A DNA stretch of 17,961 bases, taken from assembly GCA_945836785.1 (NCBI GenBank), contig CAMAMD010000006.1:1-17961 (forward strand), given 5' to 3'. Positions 7,096-13,878 of the stretch are shown here, in pieces. A program made the translations under genes and the position numbers. Source of the DNA: an uncultured Clostridium sp. (lineage in GTDB: Bacteria; Bacillota_A; Clostridia; Lachnospirales; Lachnospiraceae). The notes beneath the pieces were generated by a model. It did not search any database. It worked only from the letters and a program-made list of their open reading frames with translations, and was not told where the DNA came from. Position 1 is the first letter of the stretch; every line of letters begins with the position of its first letter.

Positions 7096-8217
7096 CTACG
7101 ATATTCTTGCCAGTTTCATACGTTTCGATATCAGCATGCTGACTGCGATAAATACCAATCCATACAAAAGCTGTACACCTACACATGGTAAAATCTGCGC
7201 AACATCCGCTCCGCTCATAACCTTCTCATGCGCTGTCACATACCAGTAGGTCGGTAAAAACTTCATCACTGACCTGAGACCATCTCCAAATATCTCCATC
7301 GGGACAAAAATTCCTCCCAAAAATGACAAGCCCAGACCGACAATATTAGATACCATGGAAATATTTTGCTGAGACAGATTAAAGTTCCCGGCTATACTAA
7401 CAATACCAAGGCTTACAACTGTAAAAGCCAGAGCATTTAACATATCATATACCATTCCATTCGCAAATGCCGAGTTTCCGTACATCACGACTGACAACAG
7501 CATAAACAACAGCCAAAGACCAATTCCGGATGTTATAGTTCCAAATGCCAGTTGAATATTTCTTGACTTAACCGGCATTGCAGAAACATTAACCCGGTCG
7601 CTGACCTCCCGCCTGTTGAATGCCACCAGTACCGGTCCCAGTCCGCTGAACGACATCATGATAAACACATATGGAAGATACAGAAAGAAATAGTATGTTT
7701 CCGGTTTTTCTGCCGAACCGGAGCCTTGCATTGTAACCAAACCCTCTTCTGACAATGCATCCATCGTCAATTCATAGGCCTCATCCATTGTATACCCTGT
7801 TTCAAGGAGTGCAGCCATAGAATTTTCATAACCGGCTATCTGTTGATCCATATACATCCCTGTGTTACTTCCCGGGCGTTTAATATTGGTCAGACTTCCT
7901 GTTTCAGCATACCCCTCCTCGATATACAATACATAGTCGATTTCCTGATAATATAAATAATTCTGTATCGTTTCCTCATCATCCTTAATTCCAACTATCT
8001 CATTCGTACCCGAAAGATATTCTGTCAGTTTTTCTGATGCCTCGGAATGATCACGATCAAAAATAGCCAGTTTACAGGAATAACTCTGATAATCATTTCT
8101 CTGTTCTGCCCCCATCTTAGATAAAGCTATCAGAAGCCCCATGAAGATACCAAAGAATATCATACTGCTGCCAATTTGTTTTTTTAAGATGCCAAAAAAA
8201 GTTTTATATACTTGCAT
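7096..8217 (-). CDS. ABC-2 type transporter permease (second subunit)
   Basis: A 373-residue permease: one N-terminal membrane helix (about 17-34), a large extracytoplasmic domain (about 35-185), then five or so helices in the C-terminal half, the ABC-2/NatB-like layout of exporters. I chose the ATG at 8217 because GGAGGAGAAG precedes it; the frame is open further upstream without a ribosome site. It overlaps the upstream permease by 14 bases, so the two are translationally coupled and probably form a heterodimeric pore with the ATPase. The substrate is not readable; antimicrobial or lipid-like compounds are plausible from the gene order. Confidence 0.88.
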   Translation of the reverse strand: MQVYKTFFGILKKQIGSSMIFFGIFMGLLIALSKMGAEQRNDYQSYSCKLAIFDRDHSEASEKLTEYLSGTNEIVGIKDDEETIQNYLYYQEIDYVLYIEEGYAETGSLTNIKRPGSNTGMYMDQQIAGYENSMAALLETGYTMDEAYELTMDALSEEGLVTMQGSGSAEKPETYYFFLYLPYVFIMMSFSGLGPVLVAFNRREVSDRVNVSAMPVKSRNIQLAFGTITSGIGLWLLFMLLSVVMYGNSAFANGMVYDMLNALAFTVVSLGIVSIAGNFNLSQQNISMVSNIVGLGLSFLGGIFVPMEIFGDGLRSVMKFLPTYWYVTAHEKVMSGADVAQILPCVGVQLLYGLVFIAVSMLISKRMKLARIS

Positions 8218-9349
8218 ATCTTCTCCTCCTTCCCAACAGTGCACCGCCCAGTGTAAATATAATTGATAACACAACAAGTGAAATTATATTCCACCAGAAC
8301 TGGTTGTTGGTCTGATAGACATTTAACGCATAAAACGAATCACTGATTAATGCTGCCGGATTAATCTTATTAAACCACGGACAATGCTGTTGCATAATAA
8401 ACTTCATATCTCCGATCATCAATCCTGACATAAAACACAGCCCCAAGGATACACCTGTGACAATTCCCTCCTTGACATTCTCGCTTAATTTTCCAATACT
8501 TCCTACTAAAAATCCCAGTGTAATCCCCGCCAGCGTTCCGACGAAAACAAGCAATATCATCTGCCATATTTTATTTCCGAAATCCACACCGATCAAGGAC
8601 AGATATACGATAGCCAACATTTCACAGGTAAACAGCAGCACCAGATTCGCTAAAATAGCCGCAGTCGTTGAAAGAAATGTTCCTGTCTGCGCAACACATT
8701 TTCTGGCTCCAATTGAAGATAGATTTGCCTGACTTTGTCTTGTAAGTGCTACCCCGGCAAAAGAAGCAAACAGGCATCCCATGGCAATCAGATTATAGAA
8801 ATACTCCGTAAACATATCCATATTTCCGTCTGACAAAACTTTCTCCTGATTTTTGGTTTCACCGGTCAAAAGTTTGGTCATGGCCGTCATCATTTTAGAC
8901 GCATCCTTTTGGGAAACAGATGTCATAACAGTCATAATCCTATGATAACTTGCCACTACAGAAGATAAAATTCCCTCTTTGATTCCGTCATCCCGCACCA
9001 TCAGTCTAAGCTCACCCTGCACAGAATAATAGATACCGAGAACTTCTTCCTTCTCCAGCATTTCTTCGGCTATCTCCATACTGTCAACATATTGTACATC
9101 AAGCAGCTTATCATCACTGTCCTCCAAGGATATATCCGCAATCATGCCAGAAAAAATATCAGACACTGCTTTATCTTCGATATATACAGCCACCGGCAAG
9201 TTCCGTGCCATTTCCGACCCATCATATGCATTCCCAAACGTAAGCCGGAACAGAGTTCCAAGCATTGCTACAAATATAAAGCTCCAGAACCATTGTCCTT
9301 TATCACGCATCGTAATCAGCAGATTATATTTAAAATTATGCCAAAACAT
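8204..9349 (-). CDS. ABC-2 type transporter permease (first subunit)
   Basis: A 381-residue permease of the same architecture as its downstream partner. There is one helix at about 18-37, an extracytoplasmic domain to about 180, then about five helices (from EYFYNLIAMGCLFASFAGVAL onward) and a basic C-terminal tail GRRRRY. The ATG at 9349 has a GGGAGGTG site that lies inside the last codons of the ATPase gene, whose stop codon is only 3 bases away. The tight spacing on both sides shows a single ATPase-permease-permease transcript. Confidence 0.88.
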   Translation of the reverse strand: MFWHNFKYNLLITMRDKGQWFWSFIFVAMLGTLFRLTFGNAYDGSEMARNLPVAVYIEDKAVSDIFSGMIADISLEDSDDKLLDVQYVDSMEIAEEMLEKEEVLGIYYSVQGELRLMVRDDGIKEGILSSVVASYHRIMTVMTSVSQKDASKMMTAMTKLLTGETKNQEKVLSDGNMDMFTEYFYNLIAMGCLFASFAGVALTRQSQANLSSIGARKCVAQTGTFLSTTAAILANLVLLFTCEMLAIVYLSLIGVDFGNKIWQMILLVFVGTLAGITLGFLVGSIGKLSENVKEGIVTGVSLGLCFMSGLMIGDMKFIMQQHCPWFNKINPAALISDSFYALNVYQTNNQFWWNIISLVVLSIIFTLGGALLGRRRRYASI

Positions 9350-9352
9350 CTG

Positions 9353-10303
9353 CTACACCTCCCTGTCACGCAGTTCTTTTCCGGTTATCTCCAAAAAAAC
9401 ATCATTGAGCGTCGGAAGCTCCGAGTATACTCTTCCGCAAGGTATATCATTTGCCTGAATATAATCCAATACTTTAATCAGATTATGTTTTCCACCACTG
9501 CATTTTAGGATAAGCTTCCCATTCTCGTATTCAACCTGATACACATGTCCAAGATGGCCAAGTGCTATTTTGTGTTCCTCGGATATATCCGCAGTCTCTA
9601 TAGAGATTGTCTCTGTATTCTTGATCAGTTTCTTCAATTCATCCTTTGTACCAAGTGCAATATTCTTTCCCTTATCCATGATTGCAATTCTCGTACATAT
9701 CTGTTCAACCTCTTCCATATAATGAGACGTATATATGATTGTTGCCCCCTGACGATTCAGTTCCTCAATCCCTTCCAGAATCTTGTTTCTGCTCTGCGGA
9801 TCCACTGCCACTGTCGGTTCATCCATAATAATCAATTTTGGCTTATGTGCAATACCACAGGCAATATTTAATCTTCTCAGCAGACCGCCGGACAGCTTTT
9901 TCGGATGAAATTTCTTGAAATCCTGCAAATCTACAAATTGAATAGCCTCTTCCACATACTGTTTTCTCATAGCCTTGTCCTTTATGTACAGGCCACAAAA
10001 GAAATCAATATTCTCGTAGACAGTGAGTTCATTATAAACAGCTACATTCTGCATAACCACGCCGATATTTTTCTTCACCTCATAATTATCCGGCGTCATC
10101 TTCTGTCCGAACACCTCCACAGAGCCCTTATCATAAGTCAGCAGAGATAATATACAATTGATGGTTGTTGTCTTACCAGAACCATTTGGTCCAAGCAATC
10201 CAAACACTTCCCCTTCATTAATTTCCAGATTAAAGTGGTCAAGCGCAAGCGTCTCCTTATAGCGTTTTACCAGATTTTCTATCTTTACAACTGTTTCACT
10301 CAT
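9353..10303 (-). CDS. ABC transporter ATP-binding protein
   Basis: A 316-residue ATPase with Walker A GPNGSGKT (38-45), Q loop near VVMQN, signature LSGG (137-140) followed by LLRRLNIA, Walker B LIIMDEPT (D161, E162) and H-loop H194. The C-terminal 90 residues form the extension usual in the DrrA/NatA/LnrL exporter group. The ATG at 10303 is supported by GGAGGTAGAGGA. The frame is open to 10522, but those codons run through the promoter and into a repeat element and do not look like an ABC protein. It energises the two permeases downstream; the order matches Bacillus LnrLMN, which exports linear polyenes, but substrate identity is not implied. Confidence 0.94.
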   Translation of the reverse strand: MSETVVKIENLVKRYKETLALDHFNLEINEGEVFGLLGPNGSGKTTTINCILSLLTYDKGSVEVFGQKMTPDNYEVKKNIGVVMQNVAVYNELTVYENIDFFCGLYIKDKAMRKQYVEEAIQFVDLQDFKKFHPKKLSGGLLRRLNIACGIAHKPKLIIMDEPTVAVDPQSRNKILEGIEELNRQGATIIYTSHYMEEVEQICTRIAIMDKGKNIALGTKDELKKLIKNTETISIETADISEEHKIALGHLGHVYQVEYENGKLILKCSGGKHNLIKVLDYIQANDIPCGRVYSELPTLNDVFLEITGKELRDREV

Positions 10304-10401
10304 TCCTCTACCTCCTGTTTCACACAGTTTCATATATGTTGTTGTATATAAGATACATCCTCCTCTGAAAACTTCCAAGTGAAGTCCGTCAGATTCTGTT
10401 A

Positions 10402-10413
10402 TGACAAATGTCA
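10402..10413 (-). promoter_or_regulatory. Small palindrome at the ABC operon start site
   Basis: TGACA-N2-TGTCA is a perfect 5-bp inverted repeat beginning one base after the candidate -10 box (10415-10420). A site here could bind the adjacent NarL-type regulator or a repressor, but 5-bp arms are short. Confidence 0.35.
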
Positions 10414-10414
10414 C

Positions 10415-10443
10415 ATTGTATTGTTTTTTCGGACCTTCAACAA
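10415..10443 (-). promoter_or_regulatory. Possible promoter of the ABC exporter operon
   Basis: On the minus strand, TTGTTG (10438-10443), 17 bases, then TACAAT (10415-10420). The -10 box is close to consensus and the -35 box is weak, as expected for an activator-dependent promoter. Confidence 0.4.
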
Positions 10444-10460
10444 TAAAATAATGAAGCATA

Positions 10461-10615
10461 TTGCACGAAAACAAAATGGCATATATATGTATAATAAAAA
10501 CATGCTCCCGCGCGTTGCTCATGTAACGGTACTAAGCTCGAAAATACCTCGCTAAGTGCCGACATTCACAAACGGTTTTTATTATACATATATATGCCAT
10601 TTTGTTTTCGTGTGG
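10461..10615. mobile_element. MITE-like element with 38-bp perfect inverted repeats
   Basis: Positions 10464-10501 and 10575-10612 are perfect reverse complements over 38 bases, separated by 73 bases with no gene. The core itself can fold: CATG at 10501-10504 pairs with 10520-10523, and GGTACTAAGC (10529-10538) pairs with GCTAAGTGCC (10551-10560) with one mismatch and one G-T pair. Extending three bases beyond each arm gives TA on both sides (10459-10460 and 10616-10617), which would fit a TA target duplication of IS630/mariner type, but a two-base match is weak evidence. The right end is 9 bases from the aldolase stop codon. No transposase is nearby, so any movement would need one in trans. 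It could instead be a REP-like element or a structured transcript end. Confidence 0.65.
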
Positions 10616-10624
10616 TATACTTAC

Positions 10625-11599
10625 TTAATCCTGTGCAACAACCTCTTTATAGAACTCTGAGTAATCTGTTCTTCCCTCTTTCGTAAACTGGATTGCCGTT
10701 CTCGGATGCTGATTTAAAATACCCGTCATAAGATATTGCAAATCATATCCCCATACAACGCCCTCCGCCTTTAAAGGATTCATATATTTCTCGATAAACT
10801 GAATAACAGGATAAAGATTGTACTTTGGATTACGCAAAAATCCCAGCAATAATTCCATTGCACAGTTTCCTGCACCTCTGCCCATGGCAGAATACGTAGC
10901 ATCCAGGAAGTCAACACCATCACCAACTGCCTCAATGGTATTGGCAAAGGCAAGTTGCTGATTATTATGTGCATGTATACCGACCTTCTTATCATATTTG
11001 GCAGCAAACTCAAGATAAACATCTGCAATACGTGCAATCTGTTCAGGGTATAATGCCCCATAACTATCTACGATATAGAACACATCTACCGGTGTCTTTC
11101 CGAGTATATCCAGAGCAACTTTTAAATCTGCTTCCTGTCCGTTTGATATAGCCATAATATTACAGCTTGTCTCATATCCCTTGGCATGGGCGTCCTCAAT
11201 CATATCGGCAGCCGCAGGAATTGTATTCAAATATGTTGCTACCCTGATTAAATCAATCGGGCTATCCTCTCTGTTTATAATATCGGTTTTATAATCACAT
11301 CTTCCTACATCTGCCATGACTGCGATTTTGAGGTCTGTGTCATTATCTCCCACAATTCCCCTGATAAAATCGTCATCGCAGAATTTGCATTTTCCAAATT
11401 TATCTACATCAAACATCTCCTTAGATGCCTTATAGCCAAATTCCATATAATCTACACCGGCTTTGATATTTGCCTGATATAATGCCTTGATAAAATCCTC
11501 CGTAAAACGGAAATCATTTACCAGACCTCCATCTCTTAACGTCGCATCTACCACTTTGATGCTTTCCCGATATTCCATCAATTTTGATATTTCTTTCAT
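10625..11599 (-). CDS. DRE-TIM metallolyase-type aldolase, substrate unknown
   Basis: A 324-residue TIM-barrel protein of the HMG-CoA lyase / 4-hydroxy-2-oxovalerate aldolase superfamily. It shows the DRE-type motif DATLRDGG (18-25, metal ligand D23), the metal-binding HAHNN (H209, H211) and DSYGALYP (178-185). These enzymes make or break C-C bonds next to a 2-keto acid or acyl-CoA with a divalent metal. It lacks the C-terminal communication domain of DmpG, and its length is near a single catalytic domain. The ATG follows GGAGAAGAAG. It has its own promoter and no clear functional partner among its neighbours, so the substrate cannot be named. The superfamily call is firm; the reaction is not. 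Confidence 0.85.
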   Translation of the reverse strand: MKEISKLMEYRESIKVVDATLRDGGLVNDFRFTEDFIKALYQANIKAGVDYMEFGYKASKEMFDVDKFGKCKFCDDDFIRGIVGDNDTDLKIAVMADVGRCDYKTDIINREDSPIDLIRVATYLNTIPAAADMIEDAHAKGYETSCNIMAISNGQEADLKVALDILGKTPVDVFYIVDSYGALYPEQIARIADVYLEFAAKYDKKVGIHAHNNQQLAFANTIEAVGDGVDFLDATYSAMGRGAGNCAMELLLGFLRNPKYNLYPVIQFIEKYMNPLKAEGVVWGYDLQYLMTGILNQHPRTAIQFTKEGRTDYSEFYKEVVAQD

Positions 11600-11633
11600 C
11601 TTCTTCTCCTACCTTACCAAAAAATACTTTTAT

Positions 11634-11662
11634 ACTATAAAGTGTCACAGCATCATTGTAAA
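11634..11662 (-). promoter_or_regulatory. Sigma-A promoter of the aldolase gene
   Basis: On the minus strand, TTTACA (11657-11662), 17 bases, then TATAGT (11634-11639). It begins 15 bases after the stop codon of the small membrane protein at 11678, so the aldolase can be transcribed apart from the lar block. Confidence 0.75.
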
Positions 11663-11666
11663 TGAT
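11652..11666 (-). promoter_or_regulatory. Palindrome over the -35 box of the aldolase promoter
   Basis: ATCATT-N3-AATGAT is a perfect 6-bp inverted repeat whose centre overlaps the -35 box TTTACA. A protein bound here would block RNA polymerase. It may equally be a weak stem at the end of the preceding transcript, although no T-run follows. Confidence 0.45.
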
Positions 11667-11677
11667 TATGACAATCT

Positions 11678-11983
11678 TTACAAGTGTATTTTTTTCATAA
11701 TGCTCCTTGGATCCTTTACAATTAGCGTTATAACCCATATAACCAGTCCAAGAGCAACTACCGATAAGCCAAGAAATGCATCATTCAACATATCAAGCGG
11801 TGCCGGTGAGAAAAAATCTGCACCAAGCTCAGCATACTCAAATACCGCATCCACCATCCACATAAGAGATGCTCCCCAATACATAAAACATAATGTACTA
11901 AGTCTCATATCGTCCTTCGGCGCACGTTTATACCAAACGGCGGTACAGATAGCCGCCGCAAATATTGTAATCAATAAAGTCAT
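11678..11983 (-). CDS. Small membrane protein, lar-linked, subunit-like partner of the preceding gene
   Basis: A 101-residue protein with three predicted membrane helices (about 2-18, 28-47 and 71-89) and a short basic tail. Conserved-looking features are YWGAS (35-39), acidic residues D45, E49 and E52 inside or at the end of helix 2, FFSPAP, MLND (65-68) and W83. The same pattern in the same order occurs in the 145-residue protein directly upstream. The ATG at 11983 has an AAAGGAAA site, 14 bases after the upstream stop codon. I recognise it only as a conserved hypothetical protein. Its place as last gene behind larBE and larC suggests a membrane role tied to the nickel-pincer cofactor, its metal, or a lactate-like substrate. 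Confidence 0.75.
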   Translation of the reverse strand: MTLLITIFAAAICTAVWYKRAPKDDMRLSTLCFMYWGASLMWMVDAVFEYAELGADFFSPAPLDMLNDAFLGLSVVALGLVIWVITLIVKDPRSIMKKIHL

Positions 11984-11997
11984 ATGTATTTCCTTTC

Positions 11998-12435
11998 TTA
12001 CTCCCTGTTTATCTTTTCAACTACAGGCTCTTCACAGGAAAGAACTGTATCACTATTTTTTCTGCTCACCCGGCTAACGACAGCTACCATAATTCCCCAC
12101 ACTACCGTAACCAACGCCGCCATCGACACCCCTACCGTGGACATCTCGTGCAACATCGCCATCGCATCATTTGTATTCTCCATCGCAGTTAAAAACGGAA
12201 AAAACGGGGATACCTCGCCATGCCAGATATGCTCAAAAGCAAGCAGTGCAGAACCACCCCAAAGCATTTTGTTGAGCCAGCCCAGCTTTCTGGATAATGC
12301 TATCTTACATTCGGATGCCTCACCCTCAGCAGATACATTATGATTCTGTACCTTTTTGTCCTCTTTCGCTTTTACAGCCTTCTCCACGATTGTCGTTATA
12401 ATCGCCTCCGTTGTTGGTACCAAAAAACATGCCAT
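11998..12435 (-). CDS. Small His-containing membrane protein, lar-linked
   Basis: A 145-residue membrane protein beginning MACFLVPTTEAI, with a weakly hydrophobic N-terminal helix (about 4-22), a charged loop (23-48), a helix at about 50-70 and one at about 98-121. Key residues are LWGGS (58-62), FEHIWHGE (67-74, H69 and H72), FFPF, MLHE (94-97, H96) and W113. The His/Glu/Met set near the membrane would suit metal or proton handling. The ATG follows AAAGGAGG. It lies 78 bases after larC and 14 before its smaller look-alike, so both are probably in the lar transcript. No family function is known to me; a nickel-related transporter part is one idea, a membrane partner of a LarA-type enzyme another. 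Confidence 0.78.
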   Translation of the reverse strand: MACFLVPTTEAIITTIVEKAVKAKEDKKVQNHNVSAEGEASECKIALSRKLGWLNKMLWGGSALLAFEHIWHGEVSPFFPFLTAMENTNDAMAMLHEMSTVGVSMAALVTVVWGIMVAVVSRVSRKNSDTVLSCEEPVVEKINRE

Positions 12436-12513
12436 ATCTTTTTATCCTCCTTTTCCATTCCATTGTTTCAGCGGTATTTTATCACAATCCATGTTTACTG
12501 AACAGACTTTTTA

Positions 12514-13794
12514 TCAAATGTTTTCACTAACCTCACATGATGCACGCACATTTTGATATACCGCATGATAGGGTATATTTCTTTGTCTGCATATATCCGC
12601 TATACTTTCATATTCAGGATAATAACGTTTTGTCCCATCTGGAAGTGTGCACACTTTCACCTCAATCACACCATATAGCGTATCTACCTTCTCTATCTTT
12701 CTGTCAAGCGTACTTCTTTCAAGTTTCATACGTCTGATTCCGATCGTTGTAGTTTCACTGAAAATAATCTGTTCAAGCTTTTCTACATCACTTTCATCAC
12801 ATATCACATTGAGCTGCCAACCCGGGCGATTCTTTTTCATATATACCGGATGGTAATGTACATCCCTTGCTCCGGCCTCAAATAATCGTTCCATGGTATA
12901 GCCGAGAACCTCCCCCGAACAGTCATCTATATTACTCTCCAGCTTATATATAACTCTGTCATCACCATAAGCAGGTGTACTTTCATGCTTTGAAGGTTCT
13001 ATAAGCATTGCCCGCAAAATCCCCGGTCTCTCATAATTACGTTTTCCTGCACCCAGCCCTATCTTCTGTATTACAAAGCTGTCCGGCAGGCGATCTGAAG
13101 TTTTAACAGCAGCCACAATTGCCGCACCGGTAGGTGTAACAAATTCTCCCTGTATTCCTGTAATCTCCAAATTGATGTTATATTCCCGAATGATATTAAC
13201 CACTGCGGGAACGGGAATCGGGAGTACACCATGCTGGCACCGTATCGTACCAACTCCCTCACTGACTCTTGGCACGATAACCTCCTCAATATTGAGATTA
13301 TCCATACATACTGCAACAGCGACAATATCCACGATAGAGTCAACTGCTCCCACCTCATGGAAATGAACCTCGTCAACAGATGTTCCATGTGCCTCAGCTT
13401 CGGCTCTGGCAATGATATCAAATATCCGGCATGCAATTTTACGAGCTTCCGCAGTCATATCTGTATTTTCAAGCACATTCAAAATATATGACATATCTGC
13501 ACCATGGCGGTGTTCATAATGCACATGCTGTTCCTGATTATATGCTGTCTCCCCCATCCCGTGAAGATATTCCATATCATGATCATGGCTTTCATGATGC
13601 AGTATTACATTAAAATCACAACAATCAATACCCGCTTTTTTTACTCTGCTGATTTCTATATGAAACCCGTCTACAGGGATGCTGTCCAATGTTCTACGCA
13701 ACACCGTCTCATCAGCTCCCAGATCAAGTAAAGCAGCCACAGTCATATCTCCACTGATTCCGGCACTACATTCAAGATATAATGTTTTCTTCAT
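12514..13794 (-). CDS. larC: LarC, nickel insertion protein for the NPN cofactor
   Basis: A 426-residue protein of the DUF111/LarC family. LarC inserts nickel into the dithio-dicarboxylated pyridinium mononucleotide in a CTP-dependent step, the last one in nickel-pincer cofactor synthesis. The N-terminus LYLECSAGISGDM is diagnostic. A metal-rich stretch at 66-97 has nine histidines in 32 residues, followed by VHFHEVGAVDSIVDI and the C-terminal domain with YKLESNIDDCSGE and MKKNRPG. In Lactiplantibacillus plantarum larC is split by a programmed frameshift; here it is one continuous frame. I chose the ATG at 13794 (AAAGGAG site, 7 bases) over a TTG one codon earlier. It lies 84 bases downstream of larBE. 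Confidence 0.95.
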   Translation of the reverse strand: MKKTLYLECSAGISGDMTVAALLDLGADETVLRRTLDSIPVDGFHIEISRVKKAGIDCCDFNVILHHESHDHDMEYLHGMGETAYNQEQHVHYEHRHGADMSYILNVLENTDMTAEARKIACRIFDIIARAEAEAHGTSVDEVHFHEVGAVDSIVDIVAVAVCMDNLNIEEVIVPRVSEGVGTIRCQHGVLPIPVPAVVNIIREYNINLEITGIQGEFVTPTGAAIVAAVKTSDRLPDSFVIQKIGLGAGKRNYERPGILRAMLIEPSKHESTPAYGDDRVIYKLESNIDDCSGEVLGYTMERLFEAGARDVHYHPVYMKKNRPGWQLNVICDESDVEKLEQIIFSETTTIGIRRMKLERSTLDRKIEKVDTLYGVIEVKVCTLPDGTKRYYPEYESIADICRQRNIPYHAVYQNVRASCEVSENI

Positions 13795-13878
13795 CAATTT
13801 GCTCCTTTTACCCTGCCATACATAAGCCTGTCTCTCTTCAATACCATGATTACATCAGTATACATCAATTACGTTGAA

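Larger units (their letters stand above)
10304..10624. other. Intergenic region between the aldolase and ABC genes
   Basis: This 321-base gap has no convincing gene. It holds the inverted-repeat element (10461-10615), then a candidate promoter and palindrome for the ABC operon (10402-10443), then an untranslated leader of about 105 bases ending in the GGAGGTAGAGGA ribosome site. Confidence 0.7.

Noticed and set aside
10304..10522. N-terminal extension of the ABC ATPase up to 10522
   Set aside because: It would run through the promoter and into the inverted-repeat arm and has no ribosome site. The ATG at 10303 has a strong one and fits the family.
11487..12077. Long plus-strand open frame (196 codons) opposite the aldolase start and small membrane genes
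   Set aside because: It overlaps three well-supported minus-strand genes with ribosome sites, has no family features, and looks like an antisense shadow. The same applies to the other plus-strand frames in the window.
12436..12513. Promoter-like boxes between larC and the 145-residue membrane protein gene
   Set aside because: TAAAAT has only a poor -35 match (TGTTCA). Cotranscription from larC is simpler.
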